Part shown: one piece after another, positions 1 to 9,365 of the stretch
How the letters are laid out: every line of letters begins with the position of its first letter
Numbering within the stretch: the first letter of the stretch is position 1
Assembly: GCA_903822205.1 (NCBI GenBank)
Contig: CAIJOK010000142.1
Location: forward strand, 1-43,024
Direction of reading: 5' to 3'
Length of the DNA stretch: 43,024 bases
Source of the DNA: an uncultured beta proteobacterium
GTDB taxonomy: Bacteria; Pseudomonadota; Gammaproteobacteria; Burkholderiales; Burkholderiaceae_C
Notes under the pieces: model-generated
What the model saw: the letters and a program-made list of their open reading frames with translations, nothing else
Told to the model about the DNA's origin: nothing
Database searches by the model: none
Position numbers and translations under genes: made by a program

Positions 1-94
1 AAAAATCAAAAAATCAACAAAAAAGCGAGCCAAAAAGCGTAAATCTCTACAATTGGAAATCATTTTTACCCGTTAGTGAAGCCCCCTATGCACA
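1..94. other. Non-coding, A-rich window edge
   Basis: No gene is visible. The plus strand is strongly A-rich. Read in the minus direction this is the sequence just after the stop of the 703-aa receptor. I translated it in the three minus frames and found no continuation of the interrupted PAS domain. No clear terminator hairpin is seen. Confidence 0.5.
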
Positions 95-2206
95 TCACCG
101 TTGGTCGGATAAATCGATTTTTTCACAGGCTCTGAGTGCTGTGGGGGCCGCCTGTTCCCTGAAGTGCCTCAGCTCACATTCTGGACGAACATCCCTGATG
201 GTCAGGGCGGATATGTCCACGTCATCAGACACGCCCAGCATCTTGCGTCCCGCCTTGTTTAAAAATACAAAACGCGTCTGCATATCGGCCATACTGATGC
301 ACTCGGGTGCCTCTTCGACGATTCTGAGCAGACGGTCGCGTTCAGCGCTCATCTGCTTGCGATCGGTAATATCCAGGTTGATGCCTGAGAGCTTTATTGG
401 CCGTCCTGTTGCGTCCAACTGTGCGCATCCCTTGCTAAGAATCCAGCGGATACCCCCCTTGTCCAGGCGCAAACGGTATTCCACTTCAAAGAATTCTTGT
501 GGCTCTATCCTGGATGCAAGCTGCCAGTCGATCATCGCAAGATCGTCTGGATGAACAAGATGACGCCAATCATCGAATCGCTTCAAAGTACCTGGTTCCA
601 GACCATAAAGACGCTCGCATTCTGGTGACCAATAAGCGTAGCCCGTGGTAAGGTTTAACTCCCAGATTCCAACATGGGCCCCTTCTTGCACCCGTACCAG
701 ACGATCCTGGCTGTCTTGCAGCACCCTCTCGCTACGGATGCGTTCACTGATGTCAACCAGTGACCCAATGGATTCATCACTGCCAGGACAAAGCAATTGA
801 CCACTCATTTCAAACCATCGCAAGGTGTTGTCTTTGCGTAGAAACTGCATCTCGGTCCGAAACACGTCACCACTTTGCATGACAGGATAGGCCCTCGCTG
901 CATAAGCCAAATAGGCATCGTCATTGGGGTAAACCATGCGCGTCGGTTGGCCTATCAGCTCTGCAACGGTGTAGCCAAGCATGGATGCGCACGCATCGTT
1001 CATCCATGAAAAATGTCGATCTTTTATTTTGACAATGCCATTGATGTTGCTGTTAAGTATGGCACTTTGCTCTGACAAAACCTGTGACAGTTGCGCCTGC
1101 GCCTTGAGGCGCTCAGTGAAGACACGGTTAAAACTGCCGATCAAGATACCCACTTCGTCGTGTTGTACGATGGGCAAGGGTTCGACGGCATCGCCCTTGT
1201 CTGCGTAATCGGCCAGTGTTTTTGAGGCCGTCTGTAAAGGCGACAGCAGACGCTGCAACATGACCCAAATCAATAGGCCACTCAGTAGCGTCAAGATGGT
1301 AGCGACCGACAGAACGATGTCTTCAAGGGTGCGAACGGGTGCAAAGGCTTCTTTGGTCGGCAAAGTGGCAAGCAAAAACCATGCTGCCAACGGAATTCGG
1401 GCTGAAGAGGTCAGTACTTCCGTGCCGTAGGAGCTGACGTTGACAGCCTGTCCATCAAAACCCAGAATGCGTCGGTCCAGAACGGGGTTGATGCCAGGTG
1501 CAGGAAGAGGCTGCATAACCATCTTGTTGAGGTTGGCGGTGGCGGTCACAAACAGCCTGTGTTGCGGGGCCACCAGAATGTAACCGCCACTTTTGCCATA
1601 GCTGCCAGCCTGGACGCTGTCCAGAAAGTTGGCTTGACTCAGGTCGGTCACCCCCGACACAGCGCCAATGACATGGCCTTGTGTGTCGCGAATAGGCACT
1701 GTCATCGCAAAAATCGGAATGTGCAATCTTTGGCTGACCACAGGCTTACCAACAGATGCCCTGCCTGTTTTAAGCGCCGTCGCAATGTGGTCTTTGTCCA
1801 GATAATTGAGACCAATCCGCCCCGTGATCGGCACTTCGGTGACCACGGTGCCGTCGAGACGGGTTACATAGACACCGGCATTGAACAAAGACTGAAGAAG
1901 CAGGCGTTGTTCAAGAAACTGTTGCATGGACGCAGGGTTGTCAAGGACTGTGCCACCCATCGCTCTGGCGATCGTGTGGAGTGCATCTTGCCGAACTTGC
2001 AGATGGTTGGAGATGTCTGCCGCGACCAAAGAAACGGTAGCGGCTTGCTGGTCACCCAATAAACGCTGCAACTCGGTGTGCAGCAGTCGGGTGGCGATCA
2101 ACGACAGCAAGACCACGCTGCACATAAAGATGACCAGTACAGCCAGCATCACTCGGGTTCTTAATGAGTGCCGCCACTGCAATTTCAAGGACATTCTGTT
2201 TCTCAT
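95..2206 (-). CDS. Kinase-less membrane receptor: Cache domain, HAMP-like linker, PAS repeats
   Basis: A 703-aa inner-membrane sensory protein. A first membrane helix lies near residues 17-42, a periplasmic Cache-type domain spans about 50-290, and a second helix lies near 293-320 with a HAMP-like linker to about 375. Cytoplasmic PAS domains follow at about 375-490 and 500-620. A third PAS starts near 625 but stops after only about 70 residues. There is no HisKA, ATPase, GGDEF or receiver domain, so it cannot signal alone by known chemistry. Its Cache domain is closely similar to that of the 1097-aa kinase just upstream, sharing [12 protein letters not shown] and the FLDSV segment, so both may sense the same ligand. 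The start codon overlaps the kinase stop by 4 bases (ATGA), which suggests translational coupling. It could be a truncated former kinase or a genuine co-receptor. The ligand is unknown. Confidence 0.8.
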   Translation of the reverse strand: MRNRMSLKLQWRHSLRTRVMLAVLVIFMCSVVLLSLIATRLLHTELQRLLGDQQAATVSLVAADISNHLQVRQDALHTIARAMGGTVLDNPASMQQFLEQRLLLQSLFNAGVYVTRLDGTVVTEVPITGRIGLNYLDKDHIATALKTGRASVGKPVVSQRLHIPIFAMTVPIRDTQGHVIGAVSGVTDLSQANFLDSVQAGSYGKSGGYILVAPQHRLFVTATANLNKMVMQPLPAPGINPVLDRRILGFDGQAVNVSSYGTEVLTSSARIPLAAWFLLATLPTKEAFAPVRTLEDIVLSVATILTLLSGLLIWVMLQRLLSPLQTASKTLADYADKGDAVEPLPIVQHDEVGILIGSFNRVFTERLKAQAQLSQVLSEQSAILNSNINGIVKIKDRHFSWMNDACASMLGYTVAELIGQPTRMVYPNDDAYLAYAARAYPVMQSGDVFRTEMQFLRKDNTLRWFEMSGQLLCPGSDESIGSLVDISERIRSERVLQDSQDRLVRVQEGAHVGIWELNLTTGYAYWSPECERLYGLEPGTLKRFDDWRHLVHPDDLAMIDWQLASRIEPQEFFEVEYRLRLDKGGIRWILSKGCAQLDATGRPIKLSGINLDITDRKQMSAERDRLLRIVEEAPECISMADMQTRFVFLNKAGRKMLGVSDDVDISALTIRDVRPECELRHFREQAAPTALRACEKIDLSDQR

Positions 2207-5200
2207 TTCAAAAATACGCCTTTCATCTGGCTGTCAGCGATACCTTGCAAACGCGCCAAGGCCAGATCAAATCGAAACGAATCAACCAAAGGTTCCATGT
2301 CAGCAAGCTGTGTTGCCAGACAGGTGTCCGCCAACAAAGCTTTCAACTTTTTAAAATGCTGGATGGCACTGAACATGTTTTGCGCCAGCATGGGCGCGAG
2401 TTCACTGATCAAGAGGGCCAACTGGGCTGAATCGATGGGCTTGACGATGACAGCAAGCTCTGTGGCCGGGCTGGGCACAACAGATAACCACTGGGCCAAG
2501 GCCGATGTCAGCGCACCCAGATCAATCGGTTTGGTCAAAAAACCATCCATGCCGACGGCCAGGCAATGCTGGCGATCTTCTTCAAAAGCATCGGCGGTCA
2601 GGGCAATGATGGGCAAGTGTGGCTGATGGTTTTGTGCTTCCCACTGCCGAATTTGCTCGGTGGCCATGTAGCCGTCGATCACTGGCATGTGCAGATCCAT
2701 CAAAATGACATCAGGCCTCAAGCCGCCCTGGGTGATGGCTGCGACGGTTTGCTGGCCGTCGTGGGTCAGGGTTGACTGAACTCCCAGTTTGCCCAAAAGC
2801 GTCTCAATCACATGGCGGTTGACCTCGTTGTCCTCAGCCACCAGCACACGGCCATGCAATTGAACCGGGTGCGAAGACCCAGGCTGCGTTCCTGGTAAGT
2901 GTGCCTGTTTTTGGGCATCATCCCCCCCGTTAGGGAGGTGCTTGGCACGCAAACGAAGCCAAAACCTTGAACCTTGTCCCACACGGCTTTCTGCGCCGAC
3001 ATCACCGCCCATGGCTTTGGACAGACTGCTCACAATGGACAGACCCAAGCCAGTGCCGCCAAATTCTTGGAAGACGGCAGCATCGGTTTGTGAGAAGGGC
3101 CTAAAGAGCAGATGCATCTTGTCTGCGGCAATGCCAACCCCCATGTCACTGACAGAAAATTCCAGGAGGGCATAGCCGTTGTCGTCCTCAATGTGAGTGC
3201 CTTCAACACGCACATGCCCTTGTGGTGTGAACTTGATGGCGTTGCTCATCAGGTTGGAGAGCATTTGGCGCAAACGCAGGTCATCGGCCATATAAAGTTG
3301 TCTGGGTAGGCCGCGCCAGTGGTAGTGCAGTTGGAGATTCTTGGCCTGTGCAACGCCCAAGAACAGCGCGTGCATTTCACGCAGCAAACCTTCAGGCTCA
3401 AACGCCGTCGGATTAAGCTGAATTTTGCCTGCCTCAATTTTGGACAAGTCCAGAATGTCATTGAGCAGTGACATCAAGGTTCGCCCACTGGAGATGATCG
3501 TCTGGGCGTAGTCGCGAAGCTCGTCAGCTTGCAAATTGGGTGTCAGCAGCAACTGTGACATGCCCAAAATGCCGTTCATCGGCGTTCGGATTTCGTGGCT
3601 CATCGTCGCCAAAAAACTGCTCTTGGCGATGTTGGCGGCTTCGGCGACCTCCCTGGCAACAATCAGTTCGGCCTCGGTTGTTTTCAAAGGAGAAATATCG
3701 ACGATGGCCCAGATCGTTGCTTCAAGGTCTGATGGCAGGGATGCACCTGAAATATCAAACCATTTCAAGAACCCGTTCTTGTGATGCCACTGGCATTGGC
3801 CATGAAACGCACGTCCGGCATTGATTTCAACGTAAGCATCACGACCAAAGGCTTCATAGGCTGCATCATCCTGATAAAACAGACGGGCATTCTGGTGGGT
3901 TAATTCATCGCATTCGTAGCCCAGCATTTGGGCAAAAGCAAGGTTTGCCCAACGGATGACGCGTTGGTGCATGATGGCAAAGCCCACTGACTCGCTGCGC
4001 AAAATGGCCTCTTGATCGGCCAATACCTTGGCCAACTTGGCTTGTACAGCCGTGCGATCCGTGATGTCATGAACGATTGAAAACAGGATCGCACGCCCCT
4101 CACTCTCAATGGGTGTGGAATGCACTTCCACATCCCGCATTTCACCTGAGGCCAGTCGGTGCTGAAACAGAAAGTAATTTCGTTTTTCTCGCAAGGCCAG
4201 TTGCATTTCGTCGGCCACACGCTGCGGCGGCAACATGTTGATGTGGCTCATCGCCATGCCGATCAGGTGATCTTTGGGGTAGCCGTAATAGCTTACGGCG
4301 GCCAGGTTGGCATCCTTGATCACAAAAGCGATCGGGTCAACGAGCAACTGAACAGACGAATTCTTCTCAAAGAAATGTCGAAAGCGTTCCTCACTTTCAC
4401 GCAGATTTATTTCCCGCTGCGCAGCCACATTCAGCATGCGATTGAAACTGCCGATCAAAACACCCACTTCATCGGGTTGTGCAACAGGCAAAGGGGCTTC
4501 ACCATGGCCCGCAGAGAGGGTCAATGCCGCTGCCCGCAAGGGATACAACAATCGCTGCAAGGACCACCAGGCTACCAGGCAAGCCAGTAGCGACAACGTA
4601 GCAGCGATCCAAAAGGCACGTTGCGCCATGGCATTCATGGGCGCAAAGGCTTCACTCGTCGGCAAGGTGGCGATCACAAACCAGCCCGCCAGTGGAATGC
4701 GCGCAGATGAGGAGAGCATTTCAGTGCCGAGAGAATTCACATTGACGGCCGCACCATCGAAACCCAACAGGCGCTGGTCCAGCACGGGGTTGATGCCGGG
4801 CGCAGGAAGCGGCTGCATGACCCGCATTTTGTGATTGTCGGTGGCAATGACGAATAGCTTGTGCTCGGGGTCAATCACCAGATAGCCTCCACTTTTTTCA
4901 TTGCCGCCTGTACGGACGCTGTCCAGAAAATTGGGTTGGCTCAGGTCAGTAGCCCCTGCCAGGGCACCCACCACCTTGCCCTGTAGGTCGCGAATCGGCA
5001 CGACCATTGAAAAAATAGGTACATGCAACCGTTTGTCGATGACCGGACCGCCAACAGATGCCTTGCCCTGCGAGAGTGCTGCGGCAATGTGGTCTCTGTC
5101 CATGTAATTGAGGCCAACCCGCCCTATGTGGGGCATCTCGGCGATCGCGGTGCCATCCAGACGCGTGACAAAAACACCTGCATTGAACAGAAGCCCCAGA

Positions 5201-5496
5201 ACGGGTTGCTGTTCAAGGTACAGTTGCACAGAATCAGGGCGGTCGATGACCGTGGCTTTCATGGCACTGGCGATCAACGCGAGTGACTCTCGCCTAACGT
5301 TCAAGCTGGTAGAGATGTCTGCTGCCAGCACAGAAACTGCGGCCCTTTGTTGCTCGCCCAACAGAGCTTGCATATCCATTTGCAGAAGCCTCGCAGCACT
5401 CAACCACAGCAACCACACGCTGCACAAAACGATGACCAGCATGGTCAAGATCAATTTGGTTCTGAGAGAGCGCGACTGCACGTATTTCAAAATCAT
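2203..5496 (-). CDS. Hybrid sensor histidine kinase: Cache-HAMP-PAS-PAS-HisKA-HATPase-REC
   Basis: A 1097-aa membrane hybrid kinase. Helices lie near residues 12-38 and 290-315 and flank a periplasmic Cache domain. A HAMP-like linker follows to about 360, then PAS domains at about 365-485 and 490-605. The HisKA phosphoacceptor is H634 ([16 protein letters not shown]). The ATPase N box is near 748-755 and the G box is GGTGLGLS near 813-820. A receiver domain starts near 881 with acidic EDN and phosphoacceptor D934 ([12 protein letters not shown]). About 90 C-terminal residues form a helical module also found at the end of the two phytochrome-type kinases in this window, without an obvious HPt histidine. 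Expected chemistry is autophosphorylation and transfer to its own receiver. It follows the 721-aa kinase by 69 bases and is coupled to the next receptor by an ATGA overlap. The signal is unknown. Confidence 0.9.
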   Translation of the reverse strand: MILKYVQSRSLRTKLILTMLVIVLCSVWLLWLSAARLLQMDMQALLGEQQRAAVSVLAADISTSLNVRRESLALIASAMKATVIDRPDSVQLYLEQQPVLGLLFNAGVFVTRLDGTAIAEMPHIGRVGLNYMDRDHIAAALSQGKASVGGPVIDKRLHVPIFSMVVPIRDLQGKVVGALAGATDLSQPNFLDSVRTGGNEKSGGYLVIDPEHKLFVIATDNHKMRVMQPLPAPGINPVLDQRLLGFDGAAVNVNSLGTEMLSSSARIPLAGWFVIATLPTSEAFAPMNAMAQRAFWIAATLSLLACLVAWWSLQRLLYPLRAAALTLSAGHGEAPLPVAQPDEVGVLIGSFNRMLNVAAQREINLRESEERFRHFFEKNSSVQLLVDPIAFVIKDANLAAVSYYGYPKDHLIGMAMSHINMLPPQRVADEMQLALREKRNYFLFQHRLASGEMRDVEVHSTPIESEGRAILFSIVHDITDRTAVQAKLAKVLADQEAILRSESVGFAIMHQRVIRWANLAFAQMLGYECDELTHQNARLFYQDDAAYEAFGRDAYVEINAGRAFHGQCQWHHKNGFLKWFDISGASLPSDLEATIWAIVDISPLKTTEAELIVAREVAEAANIAKSSFLATMSHEIRTPMNGILGMSQLLLTPNLQADELRDYAQTIISSGRTLMSLLNDILDLSKIEAGKIQLNPTAFEPEGLLREMHALFLGVAQAKNLQLHYHWRGLPRQLYMADDLRLRQMLSNLMSNAIKFTPQGHVRVEGTHIEDDNGYALLEFSVSDMGVGIAADKMHLLFRPFSQTDAAVFQEFGGTGLGLSIVSSLSKAMGGDVGAESRVGQGSRFWLRLRAKHLPNGGDDAQKQAHLPGTQPGSSHPVQLHGRVLVAEDNEVNRHVIETLLGKLGVQSTLTHDGQQTVAAITQGGLRPDVILMDLHMPVIDGYMATEQIRQWEAQNHQPHLPIIALTADAFEEDRQHCLAVGMDGFLTKPIDLGALTSALAQWLSVVPSPATELAVIVKPIDSAQLALLISELAPMLAQNMFSAIQHFKKLKALLADTCLATQLADMEPLVDSFRFDLALARLQGIADSQMKGVFLK

Positions 5497-5565
5497 TGGG
5501 TACTTTACCGCAAAGGTATGCAGCGATCTGTGGATTCTTCCGGGGGGGACAATTGACCTAGCACT

Positions 5566-7731
5566 TCATCGTCCTTGAAGCGTCTGGAGCATCCCAATGC
5601 CGCGCAAATGCAATAGCGCTCGATCAAACTGAAATTCCTCGATCAGCCATTTCATGTGCGCAATGTCAGTCTCCAGTTCGGTACCGGCCACTGCCGCTTG
5701 CAAATCATGAAACCGTTCAATGGCACTGAATTTGTTTTTGGCCAACAGGGGTTCAAGTTCACGCAAAATGGCCGCCACGCGTGAAGCATCCACCGGCAGG
5801 TCTGTCTGGGCAGATACCAATGGACTGACCTGAGTATCTGATGTGGCAGGCAACCATTTTCTCAGTACCGCTGCAAGTGCATCCATAGAGGCCACCGGTT
5901 TGGCCATAAAGTCGTCCATGCCTGCGGCCATGCACTGGCTGCGATCTTCCTCAAATGCGTTGGCCGTCAGGGCCACGATAGGGTGGCGAAATTGGCCGGT
6001 TGTCTGTTCCCATTGCCGTATCCGCTTTGTGGCTTCACAGCCATCGATGACAGGCATCTGGACATCCATCAAAATGAGATCAACCTTGTCACCCTGGCCC
6101 TGCATCATGGCTTGAACGCCCCTCTGGCCATTTTCAGCAAATGTCACGTCAAGCCCAAGGTACTGTAATAAGCTCTGAATCACCTCGCGGTTGGCCTTGT
6201 CGTCCTCAACCACCAAGATGTGACCCGCTAACTTGGCCAGTGATACCTCAAGTGGCATCGATTCGGATGCTTGCGTCTGGCAGGCGCTGTGATGGGGACT
6301 GACCAGGTCTGCCCGGATGCGAAACCAGAAACGCGATCCCTGACCCCATTCACTCTGAACGCCCACTTCACCACCCATCAGGGTTGCCATGGATCGCACG
6401 ATCGACAAACCCAAACCGCTGCCGCCATACCTTCTTGTCGTAGAACTGTCGGCTTGCGAAAATGGCTTAAACAACAGGGCTTGTTTGGCCACAGGTACAC
6501 CAATGCCGGTGTCCGTCACGGCATATTCGATCACCACCGTGTCCCCTTCGCGCATGACCTGATGGGATTCAACGCGAATGCTGCCTTGTTGGGTGAACTT
6601 GATTGCATTGCTGACCAGGTTTGCAAGCATCTGACGCAAACGATGTGGATCGCCCATAAAGCGTTGACCGTCCTTGGCACCGCAATTGAATTCAATGGCC
6701 AGCCCCTTGCGTCTGGCAGATTCAGTAAACAAAACCTGCACTTCCTGCATGACCTGTTGGCAATCAAACACCGTCATTTCCAGTTTGAAATTGCCGGACT
6801 CCACTTTGGAGATGTCCAGGATGTCGTTGAGCAGATTCATCAGGGACTGGCCAGAGTTCAAAACAGTTCGGGCGCAGCTTTGCCGATCAGCCTCCTTGAG
6901 GTCGGGCAACAGCAGCATGTTGGCCATACCCAAAATCCCGTTCATGGGCGTTCTGATTTCATGGCTCATGGTTGCCAAAAAACGGCTTTTGGCCCTATTG
7001 GCAGCCTCTGCAGCTTCTTTGGCAGCCCGCAGTGCCAAGTCGGCTTGCTTGCGATCGGTGATGTTCTGATGTGCGACCACGACACCCGTTGCAGGTGGAA
7101 TCATTGGAAAAACACTCATGCGAAACCAGCGTTTTTGGGTAGGTGAATCGCAAGGGTAGTCCAGCGAAAAGGTGTCCAACTGCTTGTTCAAAACAGCTTC
7201 AATACCCGCCCAGGCCGCACCTGCTTCATCGCCGCTGGGCTGGCCCACGGCTGCAGCACAGATGTCCCGATAACTGACACCCAGAGAGGTTTGTGCCAAA
7301 TCCGGCGCATCGTTGGCCTCGGCAAAGCGCTTCCAGGCGTTGTTGACGGTCACGATCACACCCTTATCGTCCAAAACAGAAATGTGCTCAGGCAATGAAT
7401 TTTGGATGGTTTGGGCAAAGGCCTCCCGCTCGCGCAATGCCTCGATTTCAACGAGCGAGACCAATTCTGCTGCGGATGCAAGTTCTTCTGGCAACCAAGG
7501 CATCGATTGCCCCTTCACTTCTTGTAGAAAGCGATCGAAGGACTTGCGTGGTGACATTCGGCCACTGTCGTCTGCAAAGTGCGGATGCAGTGGGTCGCCA
7601 CCCCAACTCAAGGCATGGTGACGCTCCCTGCGAAACCAAATCATGGTCACCACCGGTTTGCGCAAAACGGAAACAAACAAGACACCGCCCACACCGTCTG
7701 CGACAGGTTCTAATCCAAGGTCACTGCACAA
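5566..7731 (-). CDS. Hybrid histidine kinase, 5'-truncated copy of the phytochrome kinase
   Basis: Begins inside what would be a PHY domain: the PHY tongue motifs WFRRE, WGG and PRKSF (about 61-65) remain, but the chromophore-binding PAS-GAF part is missing. One PAS domain follows (about 100-230). HisKA has H257, the ATPase G box is GGSGLGLS near 436-443, and the receiver has phosphoacceptor D556 (ILMDVQMPVIDG). A C-terminal helical module lacks an HPt histidine. Protein and DNA are near-identical over long stretches to the 1510-aa phytochrome kinase, minus that protein's three middle PAS domains. The chosen start is a TTG. Homology to the paralogue begins only about six codons further upstream (at LFATSAL), although the frame stays open into the preceding gene, so the true start is uncertain. 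It probably cannot bind bilin. It may be a functional soluble kinase or a recombination product. Confidence 0.75.
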   Translation of the reverse strand: MCSDLGLEPVADGVGGVLFVSVLRKPVVTMIWFRRERHHALSWGGDPLHPHFADDSGRMSPRKSFDRFLQEVKGQSMPWLPEELASAAELVSLVEIEALREREAFAQTIQNSLPEHISVLDDKGVIVTVNNAWKRFAEANDAPDLAQTSLGVSYRDICAAAVGQPSGDEAGAAWAGIEAVLNKQLDTFSLDYPCDSPTQKRWFRMSVFPMIPPATGVVVAHQNITDRKQADLALRAAKEAAEAANRAKSRFLATMSHEIRTPMNGILGMANMLLLPDLKEADRQSCARTVLNSGQSLMNLLNDILDISKVESGNFKLEMTVFDCQQVMQEVQVLFTESARRKGLAIEFNCGAKDGQRFMGDPHRLRQMLANLVSNAIKFTQQGSIRVESHQVMREGDTVVIEYAVTDTGIGVPVAKQALLFKPFSQADSSTTRRYGGSGLGLSIVRSMATLMGGEVGVQSEWGQGSRFWFRIRADLVSPHHSACQTQASESMPLEVSLAKLAGHILVVEDDKANREVIQSLLQYLGLDVTFAENGQRGVQAMMQGQGDKVDLILMDVQMPVIDGCEATKRIRQWEQTTGQFRHPIVALTANAFEEDRSQCMAAGMDDFMAKPVASMDALAAVLRKWLPATSDTQVSPLVSAQTDLPVDASRVAAILRELEPLLAKNKFSAIERFHDLQAAVAGTELETDIAHMKWLIEEFQFDRALLHLRGIGMLQTLQGR

Positions 7732-7805
7732 AGCGCTGGTGGCAAACAGTATCCGGTGAGCGGCCTTGGTAAGCTTTGAAAACCCATCTTCGTCATGGTG
7801 TTGGC

Positions 7806-9365
7806 CTATGGGCGAGAGGTAACGCGCTGTAGAACTGTCGTCAGTTGCAGCAAACTGAAGGGTTTAACCACGTGATCATTCATGCCGGCATCCAGACACG
7901 CAAGACGGTCTGAATCCATGGCGTTGGCGGTCATGGCGACGATGGGCAATGCGCAGGCATCATGTTGTTGGCGAAGGGTGCGTGTGGCTGTCAGGCCGTC
8001 CATCACAGGCATTTGCATGTCCATCAGCACCACGTCAAAAGGCGATTGGGCTGCGTCGATCAGAGCAATCGCTTCTTGGCCGTCGTTTGCCAGTTGAACG
8101 ACCGCGCCTTCACCCCGCAGCAGTTCACTGGCAATTTGCTGGTTGACCAAATTGTCTTCAACGACCAGGATGCGCATTCCAGCCAATGCAATGGCCTTGG
8201 TGTCCGCTGCCGGTGATGGGCGGGTGGGTGTCAGCGCGTCTGTGGCTACGACGGGCAGTATCAGAGAGAAATAAAAAAGACTGCCCCGCCCCAGTGCGCT
8301 TTGCAATTCCAGTTGGCCTTCCATCATGGCAATCAAATGCTGGCTGATCGCCAACCCAAGGCCCGTGCCACCAAAGCGACGTGTTGTTGAGGCTTCAGCC
8401 TGGGTAAAAGCAGAAAATATCCGATCTTGATTCTCTGGTGCAATGCCAATACCGTTGTCCTGTACGCTGAACTTGATGGTGACGCAATTGGCATCGGTGC
8501 TGATGTGTTGAATGGCCAAATCAACCTGGCCCTGGGGTGTGAACTTGACGGCGTTGCCGCACAGGTTGATCAGCACTTGTTTCAGTCTTAGTCCGTCACA
8601 GAGAACTTGGTCAGGCAAATTTTGGTCCAGATTGAGTGTCAGTTTGACGGGCTTCATGCCAATGTAGGCGCTGACGATGACCTGAATATCTTCGACCATT
8701 TGGGACAAGCTCACCGCTTGCGGATCGAGGATCATCTTGCCGGCCTCAGCCTTTGAAATATCCAGAATGTCGTTGAGCAAACCCAGCAACGACTGCGCAG
8801 CGTTGTCACTTTTGGCCACGTAGTCGGCCTGTTTTGGCGTGAGGGTGGTTTTGCCAAGCAAGGCCAGCATGCCCACAATCGCATTCATGGGTGTGCGAAT
8901 TTCGTGGCTCATGTTGGCCAAAAACTGACTTTTTGATCGCGAGGCCTCCACTGCCCGGAGTGCCATGGACCGCAATTGGTCAGCCATGCGCTTCATCGTC
9001 AGGTGGGTGCGCACCCTGGCCGTGAGTACAGCCGGATTGACCGGTTTGGAGATGAAATCAACCACGCCGGCCTGAAGCCCCCGCGTTTCATCATCGGCGC
9101 TGTTTTGTGCCGTGATAAAAATGATGGGAATACTGCGGGTGGCGGGGTCAGCCAGCAAACGATGGCATGTTTCATAACCATCCATGTCGGGCATCATCAC
9201 ATCCAGCAAGATCAAATCAGGCGGAGATTCAATCGCCAACGCCAGACCGGTCGCACCCGATGTCGCAAATTGCAGGTCAAACTCATCGCCCAGCGCCTTG
9301 CCGAGAATCAGCAGATTGGCAGGTGTGTCGTCAATGGCAAGAATGAGGGGCAATCGGTCAGTCAT
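7806..9365 (-). CDS. REC-HisKA-HATPase-REC hybrid kinase / response regulator
   Basis: A soluble 519-aa protein. An N-terminal receiver domain (acidic IDD near 11-13, phosphoacceptor D55 in LLDVMMPDMDG) has the conserved Lys in SKPVNP near 107. The HisKA domain has H154 ([14 protein letters not shown]), the ATPase G box is GGTGLGLAI near 332-340, and a second receiver starts near 397 with phosphoacceptor D449 (VLMDMQMPVMDG). It has no sensor or membrane domain, so its input is probably phosphate from another kinase through the first receiver. Its ATGACTGA start overlaps the stop of the phytochrome kinase by 8 bases, a strong sign of co-translation and partnership. No DNA-binding or enzymatic output is present. 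It could act as a phosphate-integrating node, but partners are inferred only from position. Confidence 0.88.
   Translation of the reverse strand: MTDRLPLILAIDDTPANLLILGKALGDEFDLQFATSGATGLALAIESPPDLILLDVMMPDMDGYETCHRLLADPATRSIPIIFITAQNSADDETRGLQAGVVDFISKPVNPAVLTARVRTHLTMKRMADQLRSMALRAVEASRSKSQFLANMSHEIRTPMNAIVGMLALLGKTTLTPKQADYVAKSDNAAQSLLGLLNDILDISKAEAGKMILDPQAVSLSQMVEDIQVIVSAYIGMKPVKLTLNLDQNLPDQVLCDGLRLKQVLINLCGNAVKFTPQGQVDLAIQHISTDANCVTIKFSVQDNGIGIAPENQDRIFSAFTQAEASTTRRFGGTGLGLAISQHLIAMMEGQLELQSALGRGSLFYFSLILPVVATDALTPTRPSPAADTKAIALAGMRILVVEDNLVNQQIASELLRGEGAVVQLANDGQEAIALIDAAQSPFDVVLMDMQMPVMDGLTATRTLRQQHDACALPIVAMTANAMDSDRLACLDAGMNDHVVKPFSLLQLTTVLQRVTSRP

Noticed and set aside
6271-7146. 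Long open frame (291 codons) on the plus strand opposite the hybrid kinase
   Set aside because: It lies fully within a well-supported gene on the other strand, has no recognisable motif, and similar antisense frames appear opposite the paralogue, as expected from shared codon bias.
7731-7800. Short 21-codon leader peptide frame starting near 7796
   Set aside because: It is out of frame with the kinase, has no homologue or ribosome-binding site that I can see, and arises in a recombination junction.
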